A stretch of DNA of 64,000 nt from [Mycobacterium] zoologicum (lineage in GTDB: Bacteria > Actinomycetota > Actinomycetes > Mycobacteriales > Mycobacteriaceae): the NCBI RefSeq assembly GCF_020172665.1, contig NZ_CP083985.1, positions 3,323,511 through 3,387,510 on the forward strand, in the 5' to 3' direction. The position numbers and the translations under genes are program-made. Below are positions 56,254-64,000 of this stretch, piece after piece. Within the stretch, counting starts at the first letter, position 1. The number at the start of each line of letters is the position of its first letter. Under the pieces are notes generated by a model. The model was not told the DNA's origin and made no database searches. It saw nothing but the letters and a program-made list of their open reading frames with translations.

Positions 56254-59200
56254 GTGAGCCGAGAAACACCAAACCCGCTGGCGCGGTTCTCGGCGCTGAC
56301 CCGGGATTGGTTCACCGGAACGTTCACCGCGCCCACGCCGGCCCAGGCACAGGCCTGGTCGGCGATCGCCGACGGGCACAACACGCTGGTCGTCGCACCC
56401 ACCGGATCGGGCAAGACCCTGGCGGCGTTCCTGTGGGCGATCGACCGGCTGGCCGCCACGCCGGCCCCGGGGAAACGTGCCACCCGGGTGCTGTATGTCT
56501 CGCCGCTCAAGGCGCTGGCGGTTGACGTCGAACGCAACCTGCGCACCCCGCTGGCCGGAATCGGCCGGATAGCGGCGCATCGCGGTGAGCTCGTGCCGAA
56601 CATCACGGTCGGGGTGCGCTCCGGGGACACCTCCCCCGCCCGACGCCGCGAGTTGGTGAGCAAGCCACCGGACATCCTGATCACCACCCCGGAGTCATTG
56701 TTTCTGATGCTGACGTCTGCAGCGCGCAACGCCCTGGCCGGGGTGCAGACGGTGATAGTCGATGAGGTCCACGCGGTGGCCGGAACCAAACGCGGCAGCC
56801 ACCTGGCGTTGTCGCTGGAACGGCTCGACGCGATGCTGGACACCCCGGCCCAGCGGATCGGGCTCAGCGCCACCGTGCGGCCACCCGAGGAGGTCGCCCG
56901 ATTTCTGTCCGGCCAGTCACCGACCACGATCGTGGCACCCGCGGCGGCCAAGACGTTCGCTCTCACAGTGCAGGTTCCGGTTCCCGATCTGGCCGCCCCG
57001 GCCGAGGGAACCGTCTGGCCGGAGGTCGAGGAGCGCATCGTCGATCTGATCGAAGCGCACCGATCCTCCATCGTGTTCGCCAACTCCCGGCGGCTGGCCG
57101 AGCGATTGACCGGTCGGCTCAACGAGATTCACGCCCAGCGCAGCGGTGACGATCTGGTACTGGCACGCGCGCACCACGGTTCGGTGTCCATCCAGACCCG
57201 AGCCGAAGTCGAGGAGGAGCTCAAGAGCGGGCGCCTGCGGGCAGTGGTCGCCACCTCGAGCCTGGAATTGGGCATCGACATGGGTGCGGTCGACCAGGTG
57301 ATCCAGATCGAGGCGCCGCCGTCGGTGGCCGCCGGCCTGCAGCGCATCGGCCGAGCCGGACACCAAGTCGGCGAGACCTCCCGCGGGGTACTGATTCCCA
57401 AGCACCGCAGGGATCTGATCGGATGCGGCGTCGCGGTGCAGCGGATGCTGGGCGGGCAGATCGAGACCCTGTCGGTACCGGCCAATCCCCTCGACATCCT
57501 GGCCCAGCACACGGTTGCCGCGGCCGCACTGGAACCGTTGGACGCCGAAGCCTGGTTCGACACCGTGCGACGCAGCGCACCGTTCGCGACCTTGTCGCGC
57601 AACGTGTTCGAGGCGACCCTGGACCTGCTGTCCGGCAAGTACCCGTCCACCGAATTCGCCGAACTGCGGCCCCGGCTGGTCTACGACCGTGACACCGGCA
57701 CCCTGACGGCGCGGCCCGGCGCGCAGCGGCTGGCCGTCACCTCCGGCGGTGCGATTCCGGACCGGGGACTGTTCGCCGTGTATCTAGCGGGTGCCGAAAA
57801 GCCTTCCCGGGTCGGTGAACTCGACGAGGAGATGGTCTACGAATCGCGGCCCGGCGACGTGATCTCGCTGGGCGCCACCAGTTGGCGGATCACCGAGATC
57901 ACCCATGACCGGGTGCTGGTGGTCCCGGCCCCCGGCCAGGCCGGCCGGTTGCCGTTCTGGCACGGCGACGGAATCGGCAGGCCGGCCGAGCTGGGCGCTG
58001 CCGTCGGCGCATTCACCGCCGAGCTGGCCGGCATGAATCGGGAATCCTTCGATGCCCGTTGCGCGCAACTGGGTTTCGACGACTACGCGGTCGACAACCT
58101 CTGGCGGCTGCTGACCGACCAGCGGTCGGCCACCGGCGCGATACCGTCGGACACCACACTGGTGGTGGAGCGGTTCCGCGACGAGCTCGGCGACTGGCGG
58201 GTGGTGCTGCACTCGCCGTACGGGCTGCGGGTGCACGGACCGCTGGCGCTGGCGGTGGGACGGCGGCTGCGGGAGCGCTACGGTATCGACGAGAAGCCGA
58301 CGGCGTCCGATGACGGCATCGTGGTTCGCCTGCCCGACACCGACATCGAATACGACGGCGCGGCGCCCGGAGCGGAACTGTTCGTCTTCGACGCGGACGA
58401 GATCGAGGCGATCGTCACCGCCGAGGTCGGCGGCTCGGCCCTGTTCGCCGGCCGCTTCCGGGAATGCGCGGCCCGGGCATTGCTGCTGCCGCGCCGGAAC
58501 CCGGGCCGTCGCACGCCGCTGTGGCAGCAACGCCAGCGGGCCGCCCAACTGCTCGACGTGGCACGCAGATACCCGACGTTTCCGATCGTGTTGGAGACCG
58601 TGCGGGAGTGCCTGCAGGATGTCTACGACGTTCCGGCGCTGATCGACCTGGCCGAGCGGATCGCGCAGCGCCGGGTGCGGCTGGTGCAGGTCGAGACCGC
58701 CAGTCCGTCACCGTTCGCGGCGTCGTTGCTGTTCGGCTACGTCGGGGCGTTCATGTATGAGGGCGACAGCCCGCTGGCAGAGCGGCGGGCTGCGGCGCTG
58801 TCGCTGGACCCCACCCTGCTCGCTCAGTTGCTGGGCCGGGTCGAGCTGCGTGAGCTGCTCGACGCGGCGGTGGTCGACGCCGTGGCCGCTCAACTGCAGC
58901 ACCTGACCCCGGAGAAGGCCGCCCGCGATGCCGAGGGTGTGGCGGACCTGCTGCGGCTTCTGGGCCCGCTGACCGCCGAGGAGGTGGCGGCCAGGGCCGA
59001 CGTCGGCGACAGCGCGGTTTCTGGGTGGCTGGAACACCTGCTGGTCGCCCGGCGGGTGCTGACGGTGTCGTTCGCCGGCCAGCGCTGGTGGGTGGCGATC
59101 GAGGACATCGGCCGACTGCGCGACGGGCTGGGCGTCGCGGTGCCGCCCGGCGTACCGGCCGGTTTCACCGATCCGGTCGCCGACCCGCTGGGCGAATTGC

Positions 59201-60717
59201 TGGGCCGCTTCGCCCGCACCCACGGGCCGTTCACCACCGCCCACGCCGCGCAGCGATTCGGGCTGGGGTTGCGAGTGGCGGCCGACGCGCTGGGGCGCCT
59301 GGCCGCCGACGGGCGGGTGGTGCGCGGCGAGTTCGCCGACTTCCCTGACTCCCCGGGCGAGCAGTGGTGTGACGCCGAGGTGCTGCGGATTCTGCGACGC
59401 CGGTCGCTGGCGGCGCTGCGTTCGGCGATCGAGCCGGTGTCGACAGCGGCCTATGGGCGTTTCCTGCCGGCCTGGCATCAGATCGGCACCGATTCCGTCT
59501 CCGGCCTGGACGGCCTGGCCGGGGTGATCGAACAGTTGGCGGGGGTAGCCTTGCCGGCGTCGGCCATCGAGCCGCTGATCCTGGGCCGGCGGGTGCGCGA
59601 CTACTCCCCGGCCATGCTCGACGAGCTGCTGGCAGGCGGGGACGTGCTGTGGTCGGGTGCAGGCGCCCCGGCCGGTGACACGCCCGCGGTAGACGGATGG
59701 ATCGCCTTCCACACCGCCGATTCGGCGCCGCTGACGCTGGCCTCCGGCGCGCCGCTGGAGTTCACCGATACGCATCGGGCGATCCTGGACAAGCTGTCCG
59801 GTGGGGGTGCGTACTTCTTCCGTCAGCTCGGAGACGATGGTGACGGCGACTCGAAAGCGCTGAAAACCGCGCTCTGGGAACTGATCTGGTCCGGTTGGGT
59901 CACCGGTGACACCTTCGCACCGGTGCGGGCGGTGCTGGCCGGCACCCGGCGTGCCACCCCGGCACACCGCACCCGGCGCCCACCCCGACTGAGCCGATAC
60001 AGCGTCGCGCACCCCACCTCCCGGGCCACCGACGCCACCGTAGCCGGACGGTGGTCGAAAATTCCCGCGCCGCAACCGGACACCGGAACCTCGACGCTGT
60101 GGCTGCATCATCAGGCCGAACTACTGCTGCATCGCTACGGGGTGCTGACGCGCGGAGCGGTGGCGGCCGAGGGCGTCCCGGGCGGGTTCGCGAGCATGTA
60201 CAAGGTGCTGACAGCGTTCGAGGAGGCCGGGCGATGCCAGCGCGGCTACTTCATCGAGTCGCTGGGCGCCGCCCAGTTCGCCCTCGCCTCGACGGTGGAC
60301 CGGCTGCGCGCCTACCTCGACGGCATCGATCCGGCCCGGCCCGACTTTCACGCGGTGGCGCTGGCCGCCGCTGACCCGGCCAATCCCTATGGCGCCGCGC
60401 TGAATTGGCCAGCGCACCCCGGCTCGGCGCGGCCCGGCCGCAAGGCGGGCGCACTGGTGGTGCTCGTCGACGGCCGGCTGGTGTGGTTCGTCGAGCGCGG
60501 CGGGCGAACTCTGTTGAACTTCGCGGATGATTCCGCGGAGACCCAGCTTGCCGCCGCCGGTGCGCTGGCCGGGCTGATCGCCGAGCGCCGGGTGGACGGT
60601 CTGCTCATCGAGCGAGTGGACGGCGTCGCGGTACTGGAGCTGCGCGACTCACCGACGGTGGCGGCACTGTCGGACGCCGGATTCTCCCGCACGCCACGCG
60701 GACTGCGGTTGCGCTGA
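56254..60717 (+). CDS. lhr: large ATP-dependent helicase Lhr
   Basis: 1487 residues. Superfamily 2 helicase core in the first ~860: Q-motif region [10 protein letters not shown], Walker [26 protein letters not shown] (DEVH box), [39 protein letters not shown], and [10 protein letters not shown] long C-terminal part with repeated winged helices follows. Lhr unwinds DNA and DNA:RNA hybrids in repair. The GTG at 56254 lies close behind a TATCGC-like hexamer and has no ribosome-binding site, so it may be leaderless; the frame is open from 56197. nei2 overlaps the stop, as Rv3296-Rv3297. Confidence 0.95.
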   Translation: MSRETPNPLARFSALTRDWFTGTFTAPTPAQAQAWSAIADGHNTLVVAPTGSGKTLAAFLWAIDRLAATPAPGKRATRVLYVSPLKALAVDVERNLRTPLAGIGRIAAHRGELVPNITVGVRSGDTSPARRRELVSKPPDILITTPESLFLMLTSAARNALAGVQTVIVDEVHAVAGTKRGSHLALSLERLDAMLDTPAQRIGLSATVRPPEEVARFLSGQSPTTIVAPAAAKTFALTVQVPVPDLAAPAEGTVWPEVEERIVDLIEAHRSSIVFANSRRLAERLTGRLNEIHAQRSGDDLVLARAHHGSVSIQTRAEVEEELKSGRLRAVVATSSLELGIDMGAVDQVIQIEAPPSVAAGLQRIGRAGHQVGETSRGVLIPKHRRDLIGCGVAVQRMLGGQIETLSVPANPLDILAQHTVAAAALEPLDAEAWFDTVRRSAPFATLSRNVFEATLDLLSGKYPSTEFAELRPRLVYDRDTGTLTARPGAQRLAVTSGGAIPDRGLFAVYLAGAEKPSRVGELDEEMVYESRPGDVISLGATSWRITEITHDRVLVVPAPGQAGRLPFWHGDGIGRPAELGAAVGAFTAELAGMNRESFDARCAQLGFDDYAVDNLWRLLTDQRSATGAIPSDTTLVVERFRDELGDWRVVLHSPYGLRVHGPLALAVGRRLRERYGIDEKPTASDDGIVVRLPDTDIEYDGAAPGAELFVFDADEIEAIVTAEVGGSALFAGRFRECAARALLLPRRNPGRRTPLWQQRQRAAQLLDVARRYPTFPIVLETVRECLQDVYDVPALIDLAERIAQRRVRLVQVETASPSPFAASLLFGYVGAFMYEGDSPLAERRAAALSLDPTLLAQLLGRVELRELLDAAVVDAVAAQLQHLTPEKAARDAEGVADLLRLLGPLTAEEVAARADVGDSAVSGWLEHLLVARRVLTVSFAGQRWWVAIEDIGRLRDGLGVAVPPGVPAGFTDPVADPLGELLGRFARTHGPFTTAHAAQRFGLGLRVAADALGRLAADGRVVRGEFADFPDSPGEQWCDAEVLRILRRRSLAALRSAIEPVSTAAYGRFLPAWHQIGTDSVSGLDGLAGVIEQLAGVALPASAIEPLILGRRVRDYSPAMLDELLAGGDVLWSGAGAPAGDTPAVDGWIAFHTADSAPLTLASGAPLEFTDTHRAILDKLSGGGAYFFRQLGDDGDGDSKALKTALWELIWSGWVTGDTFAPVRAVLAGTRRATPAHRTRRPPRLSRYSVAHPTSRATDATVAGRWSKIPAPQPDTGTSTLWLHHQAELLLHRYGVLTRGAVAAEGVPGGFASMYKVLTAFEEAGRCQRGYFIESLGAAQFALASTVDRLRAYLDGIDPARPDFHAVALAAADPANPYGAALNWPAHPGSARPGRKAGALVVLVDGRLVWFVERGGRTLLNFADDSAETQLAAAGALAGLIAERRVDGLLIERVDGVAVLELRDSPTVAALSDAGFSRTPRGLRLR

Positions 60718-61466
60718 TGCCCGAGGGCGACACCGTCTTTCACACCGCCGCGGTGCTCGGCACCGCATTGGCGGGAAAGACCCTGACCCGCTGCGACATC
60801 CGCGTCCCCCGCTACGCGGACGTAGACCTGACCGGCCTGCGGGTGAACCAGGTGCTCAGTCGCGGCAAGCACCTGTTCATCCGGGTGGGCCCGACGAGCA
60901 TCCATTCGCATCTGAAGATGGACGGCAGTTGGCGGATCGGGAAGCACCCGATAGATCATCGGGTACGCATCATCCTGGAGGCCGGCGACGTCCGTGCCGT
61001 GGGCATCGATCTGGGCACGCTGGAGGTGCTGGACCGCGCGCGCGACGGCGAACCCGTCGCGGATCTGGGCCCGGATCTACTCGGTTCCGAATGGAATCCG
61101 GGCGCAGCCGCCGCCAATCTGGTCGCCGATCCGCAGCGCACCCTGGCGGCGGCGCTGCTGGATCAGTCCGTCCTGGCGGGTATCGGCAACGTCTACTGCA
61201 ACGAACTGTGCTTCCTCGTAGGGCGATTACCGACGGCGCCGGTCGGCGATTTGGCCGATCCGGTCCGGTTGACATCGCTGGCGCGCGAGATGTTGTGGGC
61301 GAATCGGCTGCGCTGGAACCGCTGCACCACCGGGGACACCAGGCGGGGCCGGCAACTGTGGGTGTACGGCCGGGCCGGGCTGCCCTGCCGGCGCTGCGGC
61401 ACCCCGGTGTCAGCTGATCGCAGCGGTGAGCGGATCAGCTTCTGGTGCGCGTCCTGTCAGCGGTGA
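60717..61466 (+). CDS. nei2: endonuclease VIII/DNA glycosylase Nei2
   Basis: 249 residues. The N-terminal [11 protein letters not shown] supplies the catalytic Pro-Glu pair after removal of Met; the Lys of [12 protein letters not shown] is the beta-hairpin Lys; the H2TH region is [21 protein letters not shown]; a C-terminal zinc finger is formed by CRRCGTPVS ... FWCASC. It excises oxidised pyrimidines. ATG shares a base with the lhr stop, so helicase and glycosylase are co-translated. Confidence 0.95.
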   Translation: MPEGDTVFHTAAVLGTALAGKTLTRCDIRVPRYADVDLTGLRVNQVLSRGKHLFIRVGPTSIHSHLKMDGSWRIGKHPIDHRVRIILEAGDVRAVGIDLGTLEVLDRARDGEPVADLGPDLLGSEWNPGAAAANLVADPQRTLAAALLDQSVLAGIGNVYCNELCFLVGRLPTAPVGDLADPVRLTSLAREMLWANRLRWNRCTTGDTRRGRQLWVYGRAGLPCRRCGTPVSADRSGERISFWCASCQR

Positions 61467-61477
61467 GCGCCGGCCAA

Positions 61478-61915
61478 TCACGGCCAACTGGCGCAACCCA
61501 CACCGGGCACGCAGGCCTCACCACCGCCGGGTCCACCCGAGCCGCTGGGACCACCAGGGATCGAACCACCGCCACCACCGGGGCCACCGCCACCGGTCGG
61601 GCCACCGGGAATCGAACCACCGCCACCACCGGGGCCACCGCCACCGGTCGGGCCACCGGGAATCGAACCGCCGCCGCCACCAGGCCCGCCGCCACCGGTG
61701 GGGCCACCGGGCTCGCCCGGGTTTTCCTCGCCGGGGTTTTCGGGGACGGGACCGCCGGGTGCCGGTTCCAGCGGAGTGGTCTCGGTGGTGGTCGTGGTCG
61801 TGGTCGTCGTGGTGGTGCTGGTCGGGGCTTCTTCCTTGGTACCGCTACAGCCCGCCGCCACCAGTGCGGCCGCACTGCCGAGCACCGCGATCGTCATCCT
61901 GCCGTGTGCGTTCAT
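61478..61915 (-). CDS. lipoprotein with Gly-rich 17-residue repeats
   Basis: 145 residues. Lipobox AALVAAGC near residue 22, then a Thr stretch of about twelve, a Pro/Glu-rich part (EPAPGGPVPENPGEENPGEPGG) and three copies of a 17-residue unit close to GSIPGGPTGGGGPGGGG, ending in CVPGVGCASWP with two cysteines. Probably a surface-exposed, flexible lipoprotein. ATG at 61915 with GGGAG 10 nt upstream and a full SigF-type promoter that lies in the 3' end of the next gene. Function unknown. Confidence 0.8.
   Translation of the reverse strand: MNAHGRMTIAVLGSAAALVAAGCSGTKEEAPTSTTTTTTTTTTTETTPLEPAPGGPVPENPGEENPGEPGGPTGGGGPGGGGGSIPGGPTGGGGPGGGGGSIPGGPTGGGGPGGGGGSIPGGPSGSGGPGGGEACVPGVGCASWP
61561..61713 (-). 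repeat. three 51-bp tandem repeats in the lipoprotein gene
   Basis: Units 61561-61611, 61612-61662 and 61663-61713. The first two are identical, the third has several changes. They encode 17 residues each, so copy-number change keeps the frame. Confidence 0.9.
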
Positions 61916-61958
61916 CAGGATCAGACTCCCCTCTGCTCTGTTTCTGCCGTGCCTTCCT

Positions 61959-61984
61959 GTACCCGGCACGCTCACAACGCAAAC
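61959..61984 (-). promoter_or_regulatory. SigF-type promoter of the lipoprotein gene
   Basis: Minus strand GTTT, 16 nt, GGGTAC, 43 nt before the ATG at 61915. It overlaps the last codons of the upstream pseudouridine synthase gene. Confidence 0.75.
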
Positions 61985-62850
61985 GTGCGCCCGCTGGCGA
62001 AACATCGCGGCCGCCCGGTGACCGGGTCGGTGAACTCCAGCCGCTGCGCCAGTAGCTGCAGCGGAGTGGAGAAATCATCGGGGGCCACTTCGGTGATCTC
62101 GGGATACAGCGGGTCGCCGTCGATCGGCAGTCCCAGTGAGGCCAGGTGGACCCGCAGCTGATGGGTGCGCCCGGTGCGCGGGGTCAGCCGGTAGTGGCCA
62201 CCATTGGGTGGGCCCAGTGCTTCGACCAGGGTCTCGGCGTTGGGCTCGCCGGGCACCTCCACGGCCTGCAGGCTGCCACGCGGTTTGACGATCCGGCTGC
62301 GCAGCAGTCGAGGAAACTCCCCCGTCGGCTGCGCCGACGACCGCGCCAGGTATTGCTTGCGCACCGCGCCGCGGGCGAACAGCGTCTGATACGGCCCGCG
62401 CAGCTCACGGCGGGTGGTGAACAGCAGCACTCCGGCGGTGAGCCGGTCCAGCCGGTGCGCCGGGCTCAGCTCGGGAAGCTCCAGCTCGCGGCGCAGCCGC
62501 ACCAGCGCCGTCTGCGCGACGTGCCGGCCGCGGGGCATGGTCGCCAGAAAGTGCGGCTTGTCGACCACCACCAGGTCGTCGTCGCGGAACAGAAGCGGGA
62601 TGTCGAAGGGCACGGGGACCTCGTCGGGCAGGTCGCGGTACCAGAAGATGTGGGCGCCGGCCGGCAAGACCGTGGCCTCGTCGACGACGACGCCGTCGGC
62701 GGTCACCACCCCACCGGCGGCCAGCTTCGCCGCGGCCACTGCGCCGAACCGGGCCCGCAGCTCTTCGGCAACGGGCCCGCCATGCAGCCGCAGCCGGGCC
62801 GGGCCCAGGCCGTCGCGCACCGGCAGCGGGGCGGGGCGCCGGCGGGTCAT
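61972..62850 (-). CDS. RluA-family RNA pseudouridine synthase
   Basis: 292 residues. Catalytic HRLDRLTAGVLLF with the essential Asp, preceded by VVDKPHFLATMPRG and followed by KQYLAR and the RTGRTHQLRVHLASLG motif. It isomerises uridine in rRNA or tRNA. Position after lhr-nei2 corresponds to M. tuberculosis Rv3300c. I start at the ATG at 62850; an ATG at 62913 and GTG at 62916 are in frame but add a segment that does not resemble the family. Confidence 0.9.
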   Translation of the reverse strand: MTRRRPAPLPVRDGLGPARLRLHGGPVAEELRARFGAVAAAKLAAGGVVTADGVVVDEATVLPAGAHIFWYRDLPDEVPVPFDIPLLFRDDDLVVVDKPHFLATMPRGRHVAQTALVRLRRELELPELSPAHRLDRLTAGVLLFTTRRELRGPYQTLFARGAVRKQYLARSSAQPTGEFPRLLRSRIVKPRGSLQAVEVPGEPNAETLVEALGPPNGGHYRLTPRTGRTHQLRVHLASLGLPIDGDPLYPEITEVAPDDFSTPLQLLAQRLEFTDPVTGRPRCFASGRTFAL

Positions 62851-62916
62851 TGCGGCAGGGCTTTCGCGGGATGAGTCGTCACGTCCAGACGAGTCTATCC
62901 GGCGAGATCTCATCAC

Positions 62917-64000
62917 TCACTCTATTCACTTGCGTCACTGTGGCTTTGGCGTCTGCGCGTGTCGGTGGGCGCCGCTACAATTAGCACATGTGTTCGAACG
63001 ATAGTCGGGAGCAGGTCGTCGAGGTCTTCGACGCCCTGGCCGCTGACCTGGACCGGGCACTGAACCTGGACTTCGACGCCCTGACACCCCAGGAGTGCCT
63101 GGCGATCCTGAAGCGCTGCGAAACCCTGCGCCGCCGGCTGCCCGCCGTCGAGCATCCCCTGGTCAACCAGGTCGCCGCCGCCGAGCAAGCCGAGATCGGC
63201 GGCAAACCCCACTGGGTGCTCGCCGACACCCTGAACGTCACCCGGGGTGAGGCCAAAGGCCGCATCGACGCCGCCGCCGAACTCGGGCCACGACGCACCC
63301 TGACCGGCCAACCCCTGGAACCCCTACTGCCGGCAGTGGCGGCCGCGCAACGCGACGGCCGGATCGGGGCGTCGCATATCAACGTGATCCGCTCGTTCTT
63401 CGACTACCTGCCCACCGACATCGACGCCGGAACCCTGGCCCACGCCGAGCAGCATCTCACCGCATTGGCCGGCCGATGCCGCCCCGACGAACTGACGAAG
63501 CTGGCGCGGCGGTTGGCCGATCATCTGCACGCCGACGGCGACGAACCCAACGATGAGCGCGCCGAAGGTCACCGCGCCCAACGACGCGGCCTGGTGCTCG
63601 GCCCCCAAGACCGCGACGGCATGACCGCGATCACCGGCCACCTCGACCCGGCAGCACGCGCCGCCCTCGACGCCGTCCTGGCCCGCTGGGCCGCACCCGG
63701 CATGGCCAACCCCGACGACGACACCCCCTGTCACTCGGGCACCCCCACCCAGGCCGCCATCGAGGCCGACCGCCGCAGCGCGGCCCAACGCAACCACGAC
63801 GCCCTGGCAGCCATGTCCACCAACCTGCTGGCCTCCGGCGAACTCGGCAGCCACCACGGACTGCCCGCCACCATCGTGGTCTCCCTCAGCCTCGCCGAAC
63901 TGCAATCCGCCGCCGGCAAAGCCACCACCGCCGGCGGCACCTGGCTACCCGTCCGCGACCTCATCGCCCTGGCCTCGAAGGCCCACCACTACCTACGCAT
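62917..64000 (+). repeat. long direct repeat, copy 2 (13E12-type gene with promoter)
   Basis: Same orientation as 21389-22465 and reaches the window edge. The first ~70 bp include the -10 hexamer TACAAT at 62976-62981. Copy 2 is longer by 7 nt: two in-frame triplets plus the one base missing from copy 1. Confidence 0.9.
62988..64000 (+). CDS. DUF222/13E12-type protein, intact 5' end, C-terminus outside window
   Basis: 337 codons open to the edge. ATG 6 nt after TACAAT, so leaderless. It begins CSNDSREQVVEVFDALAADLDRALN, the N-terminus that copy 1 has lost to a frameshift, and continues as the DUF222 domain ([49 protein letters not shown]). The HNH part expected at the C-terminus is beyond the window. 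From about residue 200 it is nearly identical to copy 1. Confidence 0.88.
   Translation, partial: MCSNDSREQVVEVFDALAADLDRALNLDFDALTPQECLAILKRCETLRRRLPAVEHPLVNQVAAAEQAEIGGKPHWVLADTLNVTRGEAKGRIDAAAELGPRRTLTGQPLEPLLPAVAAAQRDGRIGASHINVIRSFFDYLPTDIDAGTLAHAEQHLTALAGRCRPDELTKLARRLADHLHADGDEPNDERAEGHRAQRRGLVLGPQDRDGMTAITGHLDPAARAALDAVLARWAAPGMANPDDDTPCHSGTPTQAAIEADRRSAAQRNHDALAAMSTNLLASGELGSHHGLPATIVVSLSLAELQSAAGKATTAGGTWLPVRDLIALASKAHHYLR

Overview
The window is high-GC DNA from a non-tuberculous member of the Mycobacteriaceae. The evidence is the mycobacterial-type gene order fadE25-purE-purK-gtrA-birA-accD5-accE5-maf-sseA-sufE-accA3, the rsbW/sigF pair with usfY, lhr-nei2, an MPT63-like protein, a haemophore-like protein, a cutinase, 13E12-type (DUF222/HNH) genes, and many start codons lying directly after a -10 hexamer (leaderless transcripts). 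No rRNA, tRNA or CRISPR array was seen.

Region 1 (1-14440) is mostly two-carbon metabolism. It holds a partial DUF2339 membrane protein, a LuxR-type response regulator with its histidine kinase, ackA and pta in one minus-strand operon, and a secreted Ala/Pro-rich protein. Then come acs on the plus strand and an aldehyde dehydrogenase-alcohol dehydrogenase-GAF regulator operon on the minus strand. acs and the aldehyde dehydrogenase share a 19-bp element placed exactly 57 nt before both start codons. This suggests one regulator for ethanol -> acetaldehyde -> acetate -> acetyl-CoA. A decayed C-terminal piece of a second such regulator lies just upstream of acs. A class V aminotransferase closes the region.

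Region 2 (14469-28740) is the conserved acyl-CoA carboxylase block. It is interrupted by a lipase-like hydrolase, a stand-alone LigD-type polymerase and a 13E12-type gene whose 5' end is frameshifted relative to a second copy at the right edge of the window. It ends at a perfect 16-bp hairpin after accA3.

Region 3 (28741-53900) is about 25 kb placed between accA3 and sigF, genes that are neighbours in M. tuberculosis. It is dense in stress functions: large-subunit catalase, HAD phosphatase, ChaB-like protein, F420-type oxidoreductase, haem-oxygenase-like diiron protein, a GMC oxidoreductase operon, Hsp20/J-domain/MerR, a PoxB-like enzyme with a methyltransferase and a CDGSH protein, and a DJ-1/PfpI protein. 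It also carries many regulatory modules: STAS, MEDS-HATPase, MEDS-STAS, PAS-ANTAR and STAS-HATPase. Sites matching the mycobacterial SigF promoter (GTTT, 15-17 nt, GGGTA) lie in front of at least six of these transcription units. I read the region as a SigF-dependent general stress island next to sigF with its own partner-switching regulators. It also shows decay: an IS481-type fragment truncates a PLP decarboxylase, and a GH15 gene has lost its middle.

Region 4 (53923-64000) holds usfY-rsbW-sigF, a CsbD-like protein, lhr, nei2, a repeat lipoprotein with a SigF-type promoter, an RluA-type pseudouridine synthase, and the second 13E12-type gene cut by the window edge.
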